A stretch of DNA of 64,000 bases, taken from contig OX411546.1 of NCBI GenBank assembly GCA_948146395.1, positions 24,468,449 to 24,532,448 of the forward strand, given 5' to 3'. A model generated the notes under the pieces. The model was not told the DNA's origin. It searched no databases and saw only the letters and a list, made by a program, of their open reading frames with translations. The position numbers and the translations under genes are program-made. The DNA is from Fragum whitleyi. Taxonomy: Eukaryota > Mollusca > Bivalvia > Cardiida > Cardiidae. Below are positions 52,584-62,035 of this stretch, piece after piece (position 1 is the first letter of the stretch; the number at the start of each line of letters is the position of its first letter).

Positions 52584-52674
52584 AGAATTTATTAAACTCG
52601 TCATCTAAAACAGATAAAAACTCGACGTAGCCTCGTTTTTATCTGTTTAAAGATGACTTGTTTAATAAATTCGG
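52584..52674. repeat. Imperfect ~90 bp hairpin
   Basis: Arms 'gaatttattaaactcgtcat' / 'atgacttgtttaataaattc' and 'aaacagataaaaac' / 'gtttttatctgttt' fold around 'tcgacgtagcctc'. This is a MITE-like foldback similar in design to the inner palindrome at 50.4 kb. Confidence 0.75.
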
Positions 52675-53077
52675 TATTACATGACCACTCATTCAATATC
52701 CTCTATATCTTTAACATCGGATAATAATCAAGACTTTTAATGCTAATTTAAGAGTTTTCTAACACTGTAAAGTTGATAGGATTTTTTTAAAAGGAAGTGC
52801 TTTGTGTATGTTGCATCATATTTTGTATTATGTCAGTCTTTTAACTAAGAAAAGTAAAGTCTAATAAGAAAAGTAAACAATATGAACAGTATAGAAAATT
52901 TACAAACATAATAATGTTTATGTTTGTTGTTCTAGAAGAATTAGTATAGACATTTTATTTTAGATTCTAAAGAGATAATATTGTGCAGCTTTCTACAGGA
53001 AACTTTAAACTTAAATGTGTCTCGTCACGGATGAAAGGATCATATGAGAATTCCATTAAGAATAAATGTTTTTTTAG
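52675..53077. other. No gene supported
   Basis: AT-rich DNA. It ends with a T-run and AG that could act as the acceptor of the doubtful frame that follows. Confidence 0.4.
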
Positions 53078-53654
53078 TTGGAGGCCAAAGGAAGGTCGCG
53101 TTTCATAAAACAGGAATGCAAAATGATCAGTCTACGTTTAGAAAATTATCTAATCGCGAACAGTTTCTGCGCCGTCGAACAAGGGTAAACACTCTAAGCA
53201 CACCCAAATTCATCCGGAACATCGCACGTACTTTACCTTTAACTGGAAAGCTCCCTGGAAGTAAGTGTAGTAATTATGGGTCATTTTTCATTCTTTTCAG
53301 CTTTTGACGGTACTACGGTCAATACGCTTTAAGAAAAGAACATCTCTTCAATACTTTCCGATCGTCCTTTGGAAATGTTATAATTTGATGACAAAAAGTG
53401 CGTTTTGTTAACAAATTATATGATGCTTAATCTTATATTTTGTTGATTTTTGTTTTCTCAAAGCTATCTTGATGCTTGTAAATCCACGAGAAAACCATGC
53501 GTTTTTATGGCAGCATCCTTATTATTCCCGAGGTGTATTCCGTAGAATCGCCGTTGGTTTCCGATGGTCCCTCTTCGCCCGACGGGTCACAAATACATTC
53601 GCATTAAAATCTGTATTGTTATGCAATTTTGTGACCACTTTCTTTGTTAAATAA
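53078..53654 (+). CDS. Doubtful two-exon frame
   Basis: Exon-like 53078-53260 ends at a strong donor (GGAA|gtaagt). 53464-53654 follows 'gttttctcaaag' in the matching phase and ends at TAA. The peptide is Arg/Phe-rich (RRRTRVNTLSTPKFIRNIAR, LMLVNPRENHAFLWQHPYY). No upstream exon was found. Parts of it (53150-53230 and 53550-53600) match the intron 3 start of gene 2 at 55905-55975, where the opposite strand reads as Cys-rich. It may instead be the antisense of an eroded gene 2 exon duplicate. Confidence 0.25.
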
Positions 53655-53877
53655 TAAAGCTGACCGGCGACACTAGCAAGTGAAAGGCCGAGAATCGTAA
53701 TATCTATTCTATATCGTACTTTCCCCACGTCCAATTTGTAGACATTGTTTTCTCTTCCCTTTTGATCAGTTTAGAAATTATACATTTAACACATATAAAA
53801 ATACCCAACCTTTCTTCGATGGGGAGAACCGTAAATCTATTTGCTTACTACTTGAGTTATACGTGTAGTTTTTAAAC

Positions 53878-53883
53878 TTTATT
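53878..53883 (-). terminator. Polyadenylation signal of gene 2
   Basis: AATAAA on the minus strand (plus TTTATT), 65 bases after the gene 2 stop. Confidence 0.65.
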
Positions 53884-53947
53884 CTAGAGTATCTTGAAAA
53901 TGATAAGATCTATCTACTTGAAACTTAGATACAATGTAAAATACATC

Positions 53948-54723
53948 TTAAGATATAAGTTCTAAATAATCGTGCGGTGTTTCTTGAAATTGTTTTAGGT
54001 TAGTCTCACTTGGCGTCAACGATTCAGTTCGTAACAAAAGTTCTAATGGTGCGTTCGGAGATATTGGCGTCGTCGGTGGTGACCTTGGAGGTACTTCCGG
54101 TTTATTGTCAATTCGTGCATACACTGGTTCGTCAATATCAAATTCGTTACTTCGTAATTTTGCCCTCGAATCTTGTCGGTACGCTTTATGGATAAAATAC
54201 AATTCACTTTTTTGTCTTTTCAATTTCCTGACGGATCGTCTCCAGACGATAGCAAACATAATTGAAACAGTAAATGCTACAAGAAGAAGCCCTGTAAGTA
54301 CGAAAACTAGAATTCCTTTTAAAGTAGCAGAATCATCATTTGAATCCGATTTGACGACCACTTGATTACTTGAGTTACTGCTTATAACCCTTGGTAATGA
54401 TGTATTTGGGTGATGTTCAATCTTTGTTTGCGACAACGGGATGACTTCCGGTATACTTGTAAACACGAGAAACGGTGGTGTTTCTATTTTTCTGCGCTGT
54501 GTGGACGCTCGATTTGGTAAGATTGTATTTGTGCTGCTTTTTGGGGTAGTCAAAACGGATGTACTTGTCGACGTTGTATCTGTTACTTTCTTTGAAAGAT
54601 TAAGTAATGTTGTCAAGGAAAGATTTTCATTTCCGCCAAGAACTTTCTCTGTCTGTCTCTGTTTCGTTGACATTTCAGCTAATTTGGAGGGTATAGGCAG
54701 ACGAGAAGATTTCTGTTGTGTTT
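53948..54723 (-). CDS. Gene 2 exon 4: stalk, transmembrane helix, cytoplasmic tail
   Basis: 776 bases after the acceptor 'cttgtctgttttccag', in phase with exon 3. Residues ~133-267 are Ser/Thr-rich with several N-x-S/T sites. The helix is GILVFVLTGLLLVAFTVSIM plus FAIVW (268-292), with a basic stop-transfer after it. Tail features are YFIHKAYRQ, DEPVYARID around Tyr333, a KPEVPPRSPP proline stretch that could bind SH3 domains, and DYLELIS at the C-terminus. The tyrosines could be phosphorylation sites (inference). The longest uninterrupted frame alone starts at an internal Met (54673) and would lack the ectodomain. Confidence 0.85.
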
Positions 54724-55282
54724 CTGGAAAACAGACAAGTTATCATGGGGTTGGTATTCGATGAACTTTATCTAACATTCACCTTTCAGAGCGCCTACAT
54801 TTTGCAATTAACCGATGTTTCTTTTGAAACTCGTCCATAGATACATGTATATCAAAATACTGATCTATTATATATCGACGATTGTACACCAAATGACAAG
54901 TATACTCATGACTCATGAACTCAAAACAAAGTTTTTTATTGAAAAAAAACACTATCAGCCTAGACTTCACCTTATCTATAAATTGCTCAACTATGGTAAT
55001 ATCTCTCATTTCGAAATGTCGAATCGCTCAAGACGAGATATTTTCTGATAAGAATACATTTCATCAATGATATTTCTTGGCCCTTCACTTTTAAAGGCAA
55101 ATGGAAAAAATATCAAAATGCCACGTTTTTATTAAAACTATATCGTTATTCGTTGGGTCTGACAAAAGCAATGTTTATCTAAAGAAACACTGTATATACT
55201 GAATTATTAGCATTATGTAAAAAATCTATTCAAGATGACTGGGAAATGATAATGCGATTAGTAACGAAAAATGGTGTACATT
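54724..55282. other. Gene 2 intron 3, left part
   Basis: No exon seen. Frames on both strands at 54779-55048 are short and unsupported. Confidence 0.45.
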
Positions 55283-55705
55283 TAATACCATCATGAAATT
55301 GACATTCATCTTGAGCAAAACCATTCCAAATCGCTCAATCACCGCTCTATTTTAATGCATCCAAACCACTCACTTATATCACTCAAAAGGCCACGAATTT
55401 AATAAAAAAAATGCTTCGAAATTGTTTGAAACGATCAATACAAAATCCACATCGATTAAATTATTGCGCTAATTTTATCATCTGGTATGGGTTTTAAGGC
55501 GTCTGATCTGTCTCTGAAGACACACAGAGAAGTACGAATCTATTATATATAATGGGAACTGTAAAACATTAACGCCAATTTCGTAAAATTTGAACGAAAT
55601 TAGCGATATTGAATTACCTCCCTTTATTTTCACTCAGAACTCACTCCTCCCACTCATTAGAATTCTTTCCAAAATCAACCCATTACCGTTCACTTTATGA
55701 ATGTT
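55283..55705 (-). mobile_element. CATCGT-family MITE in gene 2 intron 3
   Basis: Begins 'catcatgaaattgaca' and ends near 'cccattaccgttcac'. The inner part retains one arm of the central palindrome ('gcgatattgaattacctccc'). Diverged. Confidence 0.65.
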
Positions 55706-55987
55706 ATTGATTATGACCCGTTACACGAAATGGGACCTTCAGGGAATTCTGTAAATAAAATATTTGAAAAACAGATTTGTTCTAGTTCAGGCCAACCAGA
55801 CGTCGCATTTCAAAAATTCTTTCACAGAAAGGTAGGTTGATCATTCTAGATTCAGAAAATTAGCAAAAAGCGAAAGGTTTCCACCCTCGTCAGTCTGCGC
55901 ACTTCGCGCATTCAAAGAAGGGTCGACACTTTACGCACTACCCAGATGGTCCCTTTTCACGTAATGGGTCACAGATGTAATGCCTAC

Positions 55988-56080
55988 CTTGTGTCGCTGA
56001 ACAAGTACATTTCTGACACCCGTAGGAGTTCACTCTACATAACATAGGACAATCCAACCAGCTTGAAGCGCATCCAGACA
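55988..56080 (-). CDS. Gene 2 exon 3: antistasin-like cysteine module 2
   Basis: 93 bases after the acceptor 'ttttcttttcccag'. The donor CAAG|gtaggc leaves phase 1. The peptide has SGCASSWLDCPMLC and then RVNSYGCQKCTCSAT, i.e. C-x6-C-x3-C-x6-C-x2-C-x-C with the CPxxC..GCxxCxC signature of antistasin-type inhibitors. Read-through of the donor would add 12 residues (GRHYICDPLREK..) and stop at TAG, giving a possible soluble form. Confidence 0.75.
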
Positions 56081-57129
56081 CTGGGAAAAGAAAAAAAATA
56101 TATTACTGCTCTGATATTCTTTTTCTATCGGATATGAGAAAAAATAAGAGAAGGGGAGTAAAGGTTGGAAACAAACTACACCTGTTAACACCCCCTACAT
56201 CACCCTTCTCATGTTTGAAACCCATACATGTAAAGGTAATGCTCATTACGTGTTCTATTCATCACGATTCGTACTAGAAAGCAACCTTGCCTAGCGGTAA
56301 TATACCAGCCCTGCGTTCAAGATGACAAAACGAGGCAAACTGTTTCAAACTAAACACTGCTTTGCTCGTGCACTTGCGTGCAAAGCGGGTTATAATATAC
56401 AAACAGTTTGCAACATATATACTGATGCGTTCAGGAAAGCCATACGGTTGCGAAAGTAATCGCGCTTTTTATTTGCTTTCCTTTGCTGAACGGTATGCCT
56501 GTATGATGCGCTTGCGATAATCGGTGAGCAACCGGACGAGCTGACTAGCATAACAAACGAAAATGGCGGATAGAATGACTTTAATCGATTTTCACGAAAA
56601 TCTCTAATTTGTATTATTTTTTGATATCTAATCATCTAAAGGGCTGTATTTATAAATAATAGATATAATTTACTTTATAGTTTAAATCTAAAAATCTTCC
56701 TGATGGTATTGGTTTGGTTTTGCTTAAGTCGGGTCACTTTTGTTGCATAGCAACCGGCCGTTTTTCGAAAGCGGTTGTGGTTCGTTCAAGATATACTGCT
56801 CGTTAAAAAATGTTCGCATCTTGAACGCAGGGCTGGTTTTACTTTGCCTCTAACTCCTTACAAATCGCAGCCTAGCTCTGCATTTTAAACATAATCTGAA
56901 TTGAAAGATGAAGAAAAGGAAGCAAGGGAATTAAAACATCAACATTGAAGAAACTTGTTTTGTCCTGTCCCGAGCAACGAATGGCTAGCTAGTGATCCAG
57001 CAATGGCCTTCTTTCTTTGCAAATGTGTTTCATGGCAAGACTATCGTGACGCAGAGGCTTGTCTGTATTGTGTCGAAAATTGCAACCGGGTTTCTCTCGT
57101 CCGTATCATTCCGGTATATCGATATTACA
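56081..57129. other. Gene 2 intron 2, left part, no exon seen
   Basis: Contains a GC-richer stretch with 'ctttgctcgtgcacttgcgt' and 'gcaaagcggg' (56358-56391), resembling an element end seen also near 26795. No other feature. Confidence 0.4.
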
Positions 57130-57225
57130 ATATCTCGATCGAAACCATGCTGAATCACTCTCTCAGCGCCCCATTTATTCATTTCAAACACTCAGTCTTA
57201 CCATTCAAAAACGCTCCCAACTCAT
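57130..57225 (-). mobile_element. CATCGT-family MITE fragment
   Basis: 'tcgatcgaaaccatgctgaa', 'actctctcagcgccccattt' and 'aaaacgctcccaactcat' match the right half of the copy at 48.4-48.8 kb, inverted. Truncated. Confidence 0.55.
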
Positions 57226-57387
57226 AGAAAAACATATAACAACAACTTCATTCCAATGATTTAAGCTAGAAAGTTGTTTAAATTGATTGAACATATAATA
57301 ATAAATGCGCGCAAAATGTACGTGTATGGGTTCAAATTACCTAAACATTAATTTTATTGAATTCACATGGTAATTATGCATTTTTAA

Positions 57388-57607
57388 CCCTTTGCTGTTT
57401 AATCCCTGCTTTTTACGTGCCTGTAATTTTATGATTGAGAAAACATTGTGAAAAAAGAAGAAATTGCTTCTGACAAGCAATTTCTTCTTTTTACACACTA
57501 TTTTCTACCCTACTGAATGGTTATTTTTCAAATTAAATCCACTTTAAATTTTCGTCTGCAAAACCTTTGAATTTGGACAAGTCCAAAATTTGTAAAACAG
57601 GAAAGGG
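57388..57607 (+). mobile_element. piggyBac-like MITE, copy 2
   Basis: Flanked by TTAA on both sides (57384-57387 and 57608-57611). The ends are CCCTTTGCTG and CAGGAAAGGG, and there is an internal hairpin 'attgcttctgacaagcaat'. CCC/GGG ends at TTAA fit piggyBac-type transposition. It aligns over its whole length with 20112-20325. Confidence 0.8.
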
Positions 57608-57780
57608 TTAAACAAGTGCTGAAGTAAAATCATTAGCACGGCTCTTTAAAATTATTAGCATTCCATTGCCAAAATTGTCGTGTCTTACAAGTGGCGATAT
57701 CAAAATTTATTACGTTGCATACTCCAAAGATTATATTGCTAGGATTTTGAATAAAAACGTGAAAAACACACACAAAAACA

Positions 57781-58467
57781 AATGGGCCTATGCAAGACAT
57801 TTCCAACAATTTCACACTTGCGCATAGCAAAGGGTCTGTCCAGCCAGTGCACCCACACGGACTGACCAAAGTCTTCACTCATTCGGAACATCACTCGACC
57901 ATTTCCGTAAACTGCAACAGACCTCGGATGTATGTAAGGCGGATGGGTATGTAACGAAGTCGCGCATTTTGTTAGGCGGAAACAGTGTAAGAAAATTAGC
58001 ACTGTAGATTTATATCTTTTACAATGAATAACGGCTGAAAAATCTTAATTTTTGAGAATGACGAATCATTCTCAAAAATTAAGATTTTTTCAGCCGTTAG
58101 TTAAGAATCAAAAGATATCTATATTAGGATTCGATGGTTTCACGTCAGTGACTTAAACGAGTAGCGTTGGCGACGTCTAATGTTTTCAATCACAGTTTCG
58201 AGGGCGAACGCGATTTTAACTGTAGCCATCGAGTTTTTCCAAGGTTTTCCCGTATATTTTTAAAATAGTCCGTCTATGTACATCCGAGGTTGATCGTGAG
58301 ATTGGCCGAGTGGTGTTCCGAAGGAGTCTTCACTATGCGCTTAGGAGATAGGGATCTGTACATACACAGAGAATAGTCTTATTGCATTGTTTAGCTTTCC
58401 ATGTTGCTCAATGTCTGTCTATTACACGCATGTGAAATTGTTGGAAATATCACGCACTGGCTCAAAT
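57781..58467. mobile_element. GAGCC-family foldback element, long copy c
   Basis: The inverted ends are 'ctatgcaagacatttccaac' on the left and the complement of 'tgcgtgatatttccaacaat' on the right. Inside lie inverted 'cggaacatcactcgacc' / 'gccgagtggtgttccga' and 'aagtcttcact' blocks. The right end reaches to within six bases of gene 2 exon 2's donor. It contains the perfect hairpin at 58030-58099. Confidence 0.75.
58030..58099. repeat. Almost perfect 32 bp-arm hairpin
   Basis: The arms read 'acggctgaaaaatcttaatt' onward to 'gagaatga' and the complement 'tcattctcaaaaattaagat' to 'cagccgt', with a four-base loop. It is found inside foldback element c, in intron 2 of gene 2. Confidence 0.9.
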
Positions 58468-58473
58468 ACATAC

Positions 58474-58704
58474 TGCCAAGTTGCATTTGAGGCATCTGCG
58501 GATTCAATGGCGCAGCATTCAGGTTCGTTCCTAAATTCGTTCCGGTATTACATGAGGCACTGCAGACGTAACAGCCCGAAGTTTTGTTGAGAACCTGGCA
58601 AACGCTCTGGCAGGGTTGAATGTCACATTTAGAGTTCTGTCCCATCATGTTCATATTCATCATTGCCAGGTCCATGGCGTTCCCACTCGCAGTGTTACCA
58701 TTAT
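58474..58704 (-). CDS. Gene 2 exon 2: Met/Asn-rich linker and cysteine module 1
   Basis: 231 bases after the acceptor 'tttttttgcattttag'. The donor GCA|gtatgt leaves phase 1. After a Met/Asn/Gly-rich stretch comes C-x4-C-x3-C-x8-C-x2-C-x3-C (KCDIQPCQSVCQVLNKTSGC then YVCSASC), close to the antistasin spacing but with CxxxC at the end where CxC is usual. A Gly/Asn/Pro/Met-rich linker follows. The intron starts only six bases before the end of a GAGCC-family MITE. Confidence 0.75.
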
Positions 58705-58737
58705 CTAAAATGCAAAAAAAAGTTACGGTTAAAAACA

Positions 58738-59021
58738 TTTACGAGGTGAATTACTTTGAATTAGAATGAAGAACGAGTTTTGAATGAAAACAAATGTGGT
58801 GATGGAAATATCTATTGTGTAATAGGGTAACTATAATTTGAATTCAAACCCCCATGTAATTGGTACGGTCTTTTATTTTAGAGGGATCACGGAGCGAACT
58901 TGAATAAGAGTAGTTAGCGATGGTAATATAATATAACTCGTTCGTTCAAATTGAAGTTGGTCATATAGTATGACTCTTGGATGACAGCATACATAATCTT
59001 TTTTATAAATTGATTTCTTAA
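58738..59021. other. Gene 2 intron 1 with a probable CATCGT-family fragment
   Basis: 'gaattagaatgaagaacgag' and 'ttttgaatgaaaacaaatgt' at 58750-58800 echo the MITE family. Otherwise nothing is seen. Confidence 0.35.
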
Positions 59022-59787
59022 GGTGGCAATGGACAGCGGCCTCCCGACTCTATACACCGGGAGTGGGTTTTCGTATATTTTACGGCTCTTTTTGCGTGTT
59101 GTTTAAAAAGACCGGTTTCCGCAAGATTCTTCTTATGGAAATAACGTAGAATAATGATGGTAAAACTTCATAATTTAGCTTCTTTTCAACATTTGATATA
59201 AATTAATTGACTGGATAATTAAATTTAACAATAAAAATGCGTTAAAACCGTCATTGGATTAGGAGGAGGGGGGGGGGGGATAACGAAAAACTTTCTTATT
59301 GGCATGGAAAGGTATGCTGAATTTTTTACCAAATAACGAAAATGGATTATTAACATATCGGAAAATAAGAAAAATTCATTGGGTAATTTTTTTAAAACAA
59401 ATAGGTTTTTGTGGCATCTTTTTACTAGTAAAATTACTAAAATTAGTGCATTTTTAACTTTTGAAAGCAAATTGTGCAAATGCAATTGATCAAAGAGAAA
59501 TTTTCTTGTCAATAGCCATTGAATACATGTATCGGGTCTATCAAAATGTTTGTGTTTTATAGCTATAACCTAGTACAGAGTATATACTAGACCTAGAACG
59601 AATATAACCGTTTTACTGAAAAAATGGCCTTTACCACTCAAGGGCAGATAACTCTAGCATGAAAACGAGCGTGGTAAGGTACCTTCAAATTTTGATATAA
59701 CGACTACACAATGTTAATCTACAACATATGTGACCAGGAAACAAATTCATTGGGCAGAAAAAATGACGTCATGTGTCCATTGCTACC
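59022..59787 (+). mobile_element. TTAA-flanked DNA element, ~770 bp
   Basis: GGTGGCAATGGACA at 59022 and TGTCCATTGCTACC ending at 59787 are inverted. TTAA lies on both sides (59018-59021 and 59788-59791). A G-run lies at 59268-59279. No transposase frame is seen. The ends and TTAA suggest a piggyBac-type non-autonomous element. A partial copy is at 17640-17915. It is in intron 1 of gene 2. Confidence 0.7.
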
Positions 59788-60378
59788 TTAACATTACGCT
59801 AACTGATGAAATTATATTTTCATCTATTTTAACTATTGGGGGGGATGTAAAGAATTGTGAACGGTTGTCTGAGCGAGCGATTTGAAGTGATTTTGAGTAG
59901 GATGGATGTCGATTTCATATTGAAATAAATAGTAGAATATTGCAACGTAAAACGTTATTCGTTTTCATCTTTGCCATTAGTATAGCAAAGAACAATTTAT
60001 TTAGGATGGGCCTATACTCGACAATCGGTGGTCTCACCGATCGTTTGGTGTAGGTCTGTCCATGATATGCTAAAGGATACAACACATACCAATTGTTTTT
60101 CATTCGATTTATTTAAATCTACAATTTTTTGCACTCCTCAGAATTTTTTAGCGTTGTCTTTCTTTATAACAAACATAATATCCGTTCCATATTTATTGAA
60201 ATATTGAAAACTTCATCAATAAACAAAATCGTTTTTGAAATGTGTTAAAACAATTTATTCTTAATCGATTGAGTGACAAGTTCTCATACTTTAGATTAAG
60301 TCCTCTCGATTCTGCTTCCTGGAAAATTTAATAATACCTGCGCCAATGTGTAGGGTTATGAAAGTACAAAGATCGATA
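59788..60378. other. Gene 2 intron 1 sequence
   Basis: A CATCGT-family fragment ('gagcgagcgatttgaagtga', 'ttttgagtaggatggatgtc') is visible at 59870-59920. No exon. Confidence 0.4.
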
Positions 60379-60449
60379 GCCGCTCCCAAAATTCGAACTC
60401 AGGACTTTCGGTCAAGAGGCCGACGTACTACCTCTAGATCACGGACAAC
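60379..60449 (-). repeat. tRNA-like relic
   Basis: On minus it has an A-box-like TGATCTAGAGGTAG, an anticodon-arm-like GGCCTCTTGACCG and a B-box GAGTTCGAATT. The acceptor strands do not pair, so it is probably a SINE head or tRNA pseudogene. Confidence 0.5.
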
Positions 60450-60740
60450 TAGTCCAGTATTAAAATGTTTGTGTGCTAATGGGTTAATATCTGACATGAA
60501 ACAATTTAATTTTAACAGTGTCCATCAAGATTCGCGCATTTTGATTGGTTAAAAAAACGTTTTGTATTTCTCAATTAACTATTTTGAAATCTTCCGCGCA
60601 AAGCAGTCCGATGAAAATACTTTTTCCTAATGGAGTAATTGTTACATTTTAGCTCAGCGTAATCATTTAGTGCATTATTCATTTTAATTTCATACCTCCA
60701 TGAAAAGAATAAATACTTTCCTCATCTCTAAATTAGTTCA

Positions 60741-60990
60741 AATGAGCCTGGCGAGACATTTCCAACATTTTTTTTACATTTGCGCGAAGATAAAACTCTC
60801 GTAATCCTGTGCATCCGCACAGTCTGGCGAGAGTCTTCACTCTGTCCCCTTTAAATTGATTAGGCATTATCCACTTTTAAAATACCCGTTCAGCAAGTAT
60901 TTTAATTGTACTGTTTGGTTGTCCAATCTGCTCTATAATTGTACATGGCGCACAAGTGAAATTGTTGGAAATGTCACGCACAGGCTCAAA
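60741..60990 (-). mobile_element. MITE of the GAGCC family, copy b
   Basis: Ends AATGAGCCTGGCGAGACATT and the complement of 'gaaatgtcacgcacaggctc'. The inner block 'gtgcatccgcacagtctggc' is the reverse of copy a. It ends 23 bases inside intron 1, just after the donor of gene 2 exon 1. Confidence 0.75.
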
Positions 60991-61013
60991 TCGAATAGAT
61001 AAAATGTACTTAC

Positions 61014-61083
61014 TTTGCTGACAGTGAACAATGAAGAGAAGCAGACAATTAATCCAAATGTCTACAAACAGCCTTAACTGCAT
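61014..61083 (-). CDS. Gene 2 exon 1: signal peptide
   Basis: ATG at 61083-61081 with A at -3. The peptide MQLRLFVDIWINCLLLFIVHC then QQ has a clear hydrophobic core with likely cleavage after HC or CQ. The donor AAA|gtaagt is strong and leaves phase 1. Ignoring the donor gives a longer frame (to 60877) that reads into a MITE, so the spliced form is preferred. Confidence 0.8.
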
Positions 61084-61629
61084 TATAACTCGGTCCGCAT
61101 CCTATCTTAACTTGAAGTTGGTGCCCTGTTATTCTATCATTGTAAAGTGCATTGCCGTTTGAAATGGTCAAGGGTCAACTGATAGTTTTTGAACTGCCAT
61201 CAGTGATATCGTCGATAAAAATGAATTACAAATTCACTTGTCCCCGAAACCACTTTTATAATCATTTATTTCGTTTGTGCTTCGAAATACTGTTTTTGGT
61301 CTGATTTTTATTGTTTCCACATATTCTTGCTATGTGTAAAAACCGTAGAATTCTTTAACTTTCCGCATTCCAAATAATTTACTAAAAATGTTCATCGAAA
61401 CTACATGGCCAGTACTATACGTTTCCATTTTTTAGGTGTAAAATATAATGGCTGACATCTTCACATGGAGAGGTTTTCTTTCGCTCAGTGTTTACTACTT
61501 AAGAAACATAAAATCGGCAATTCCTATTTTTCATAGGCCAATAATTAATAAATAGCGTCAAACCGACGTCAGCAATACTCACGAGGAAGCAACAGTCGCC
61601 CAAAAAACCTTTACGAAGTGTCTAACAGT
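61084..61629. other. Upstream flank of gene 2 (presumed promoter region)
   Basis: No TATA box or other element could be placed with confidence. AT-rich, without open frames. Confidence 0.3.
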
Positions 61630-62035
61630 TAACAATCTTGTGAAGTTGACAAGGTGGGTGATTTTGGAATGATTATGGAATGAAATTGAATGAGTGCGAT
61701 GAGTGAGTTTTGGGTAAAATAAGTGGGAGGTAATCCAATATCGCTAGTTTTGTTAAGGATGAACAAAATTGGCGATATTTATTACCTCCCTTTTATGAAA
61801 TATGTATACAAAATCTATAAATAACTTCCTATTTCTTCAAGAACCTTTCAGACGCTTACAATTCCAATAGTGTCAGTGAAATCTCAACATCTTTCTAGCG
61901 AAGATTGTTTTGATTCAGATCCTTGTTATATGTTTTTCGTTTAGTTTGGGGCGTTTTTTGAATGGTTTGACTGAGTGTTTTGGAATGAATGAATAGGACG
62001 CTGGGTAGGCGAATTAGAATGGTTTGATTTTTAGC
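61630..62035 (+). mobile_element. CATCGT-family MITE upstream of gene 2
   Basis: Begins 'cttgtgaagttgacaaggtg' and has a well-kept central palindrome (61727-61793: gggaggtaatccaatatcgc .. gcgatatttattacctccc). It ends near 'tttagaatggtttga'. Confidence 0.75.

Larger units (their letters stand above)
53948..61083 (-). other. Gene 2 span: type I membrane protein with antistasin-like modules
   Basis: Four exons (61083-61014, 58704-58474, 56080-55988, 54723-53948) join with three phase-1 introns into a 389-codon frame with no stop. It encodes a signal peptide (~1-22), a Met/Asn-rich linker, Cys module 1 (residues ~50-75), Cys module 2 (~104-127), a Ser/Thr/Pro-rich stalk with N-glycosylation sequons, one transmembrane helix (~268-292) followed by RRSVRKLKRQ, and a 97-residue tail. 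Symmetric phase-1 exons that each carry one extracellular module are typical of exon-shuffled surface proteins. Antistasin-type modules are known in leech protease inhibitors. Whether these inhibit anything is unknown. I do not know a named gene with this layout. Confidence 0.8.

Noticed and set aside
58391..58738. Full 115-codon minus-strand frame as one exon
   Set aside because: Its last part lies beyond a good donor (GCA|gtatgt) and reads into a MITE, and its first Met is in the upstream intron. Only 58474-58704 is kept as exon.
60877..61083. 68-codon minus-strand frame as a small secreted protein
   Set aside because: The frame after residue 23 runs through a strong donor (gtaagt) into a MITE. 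Splicing to 58704 gives a long coherent protein instead.
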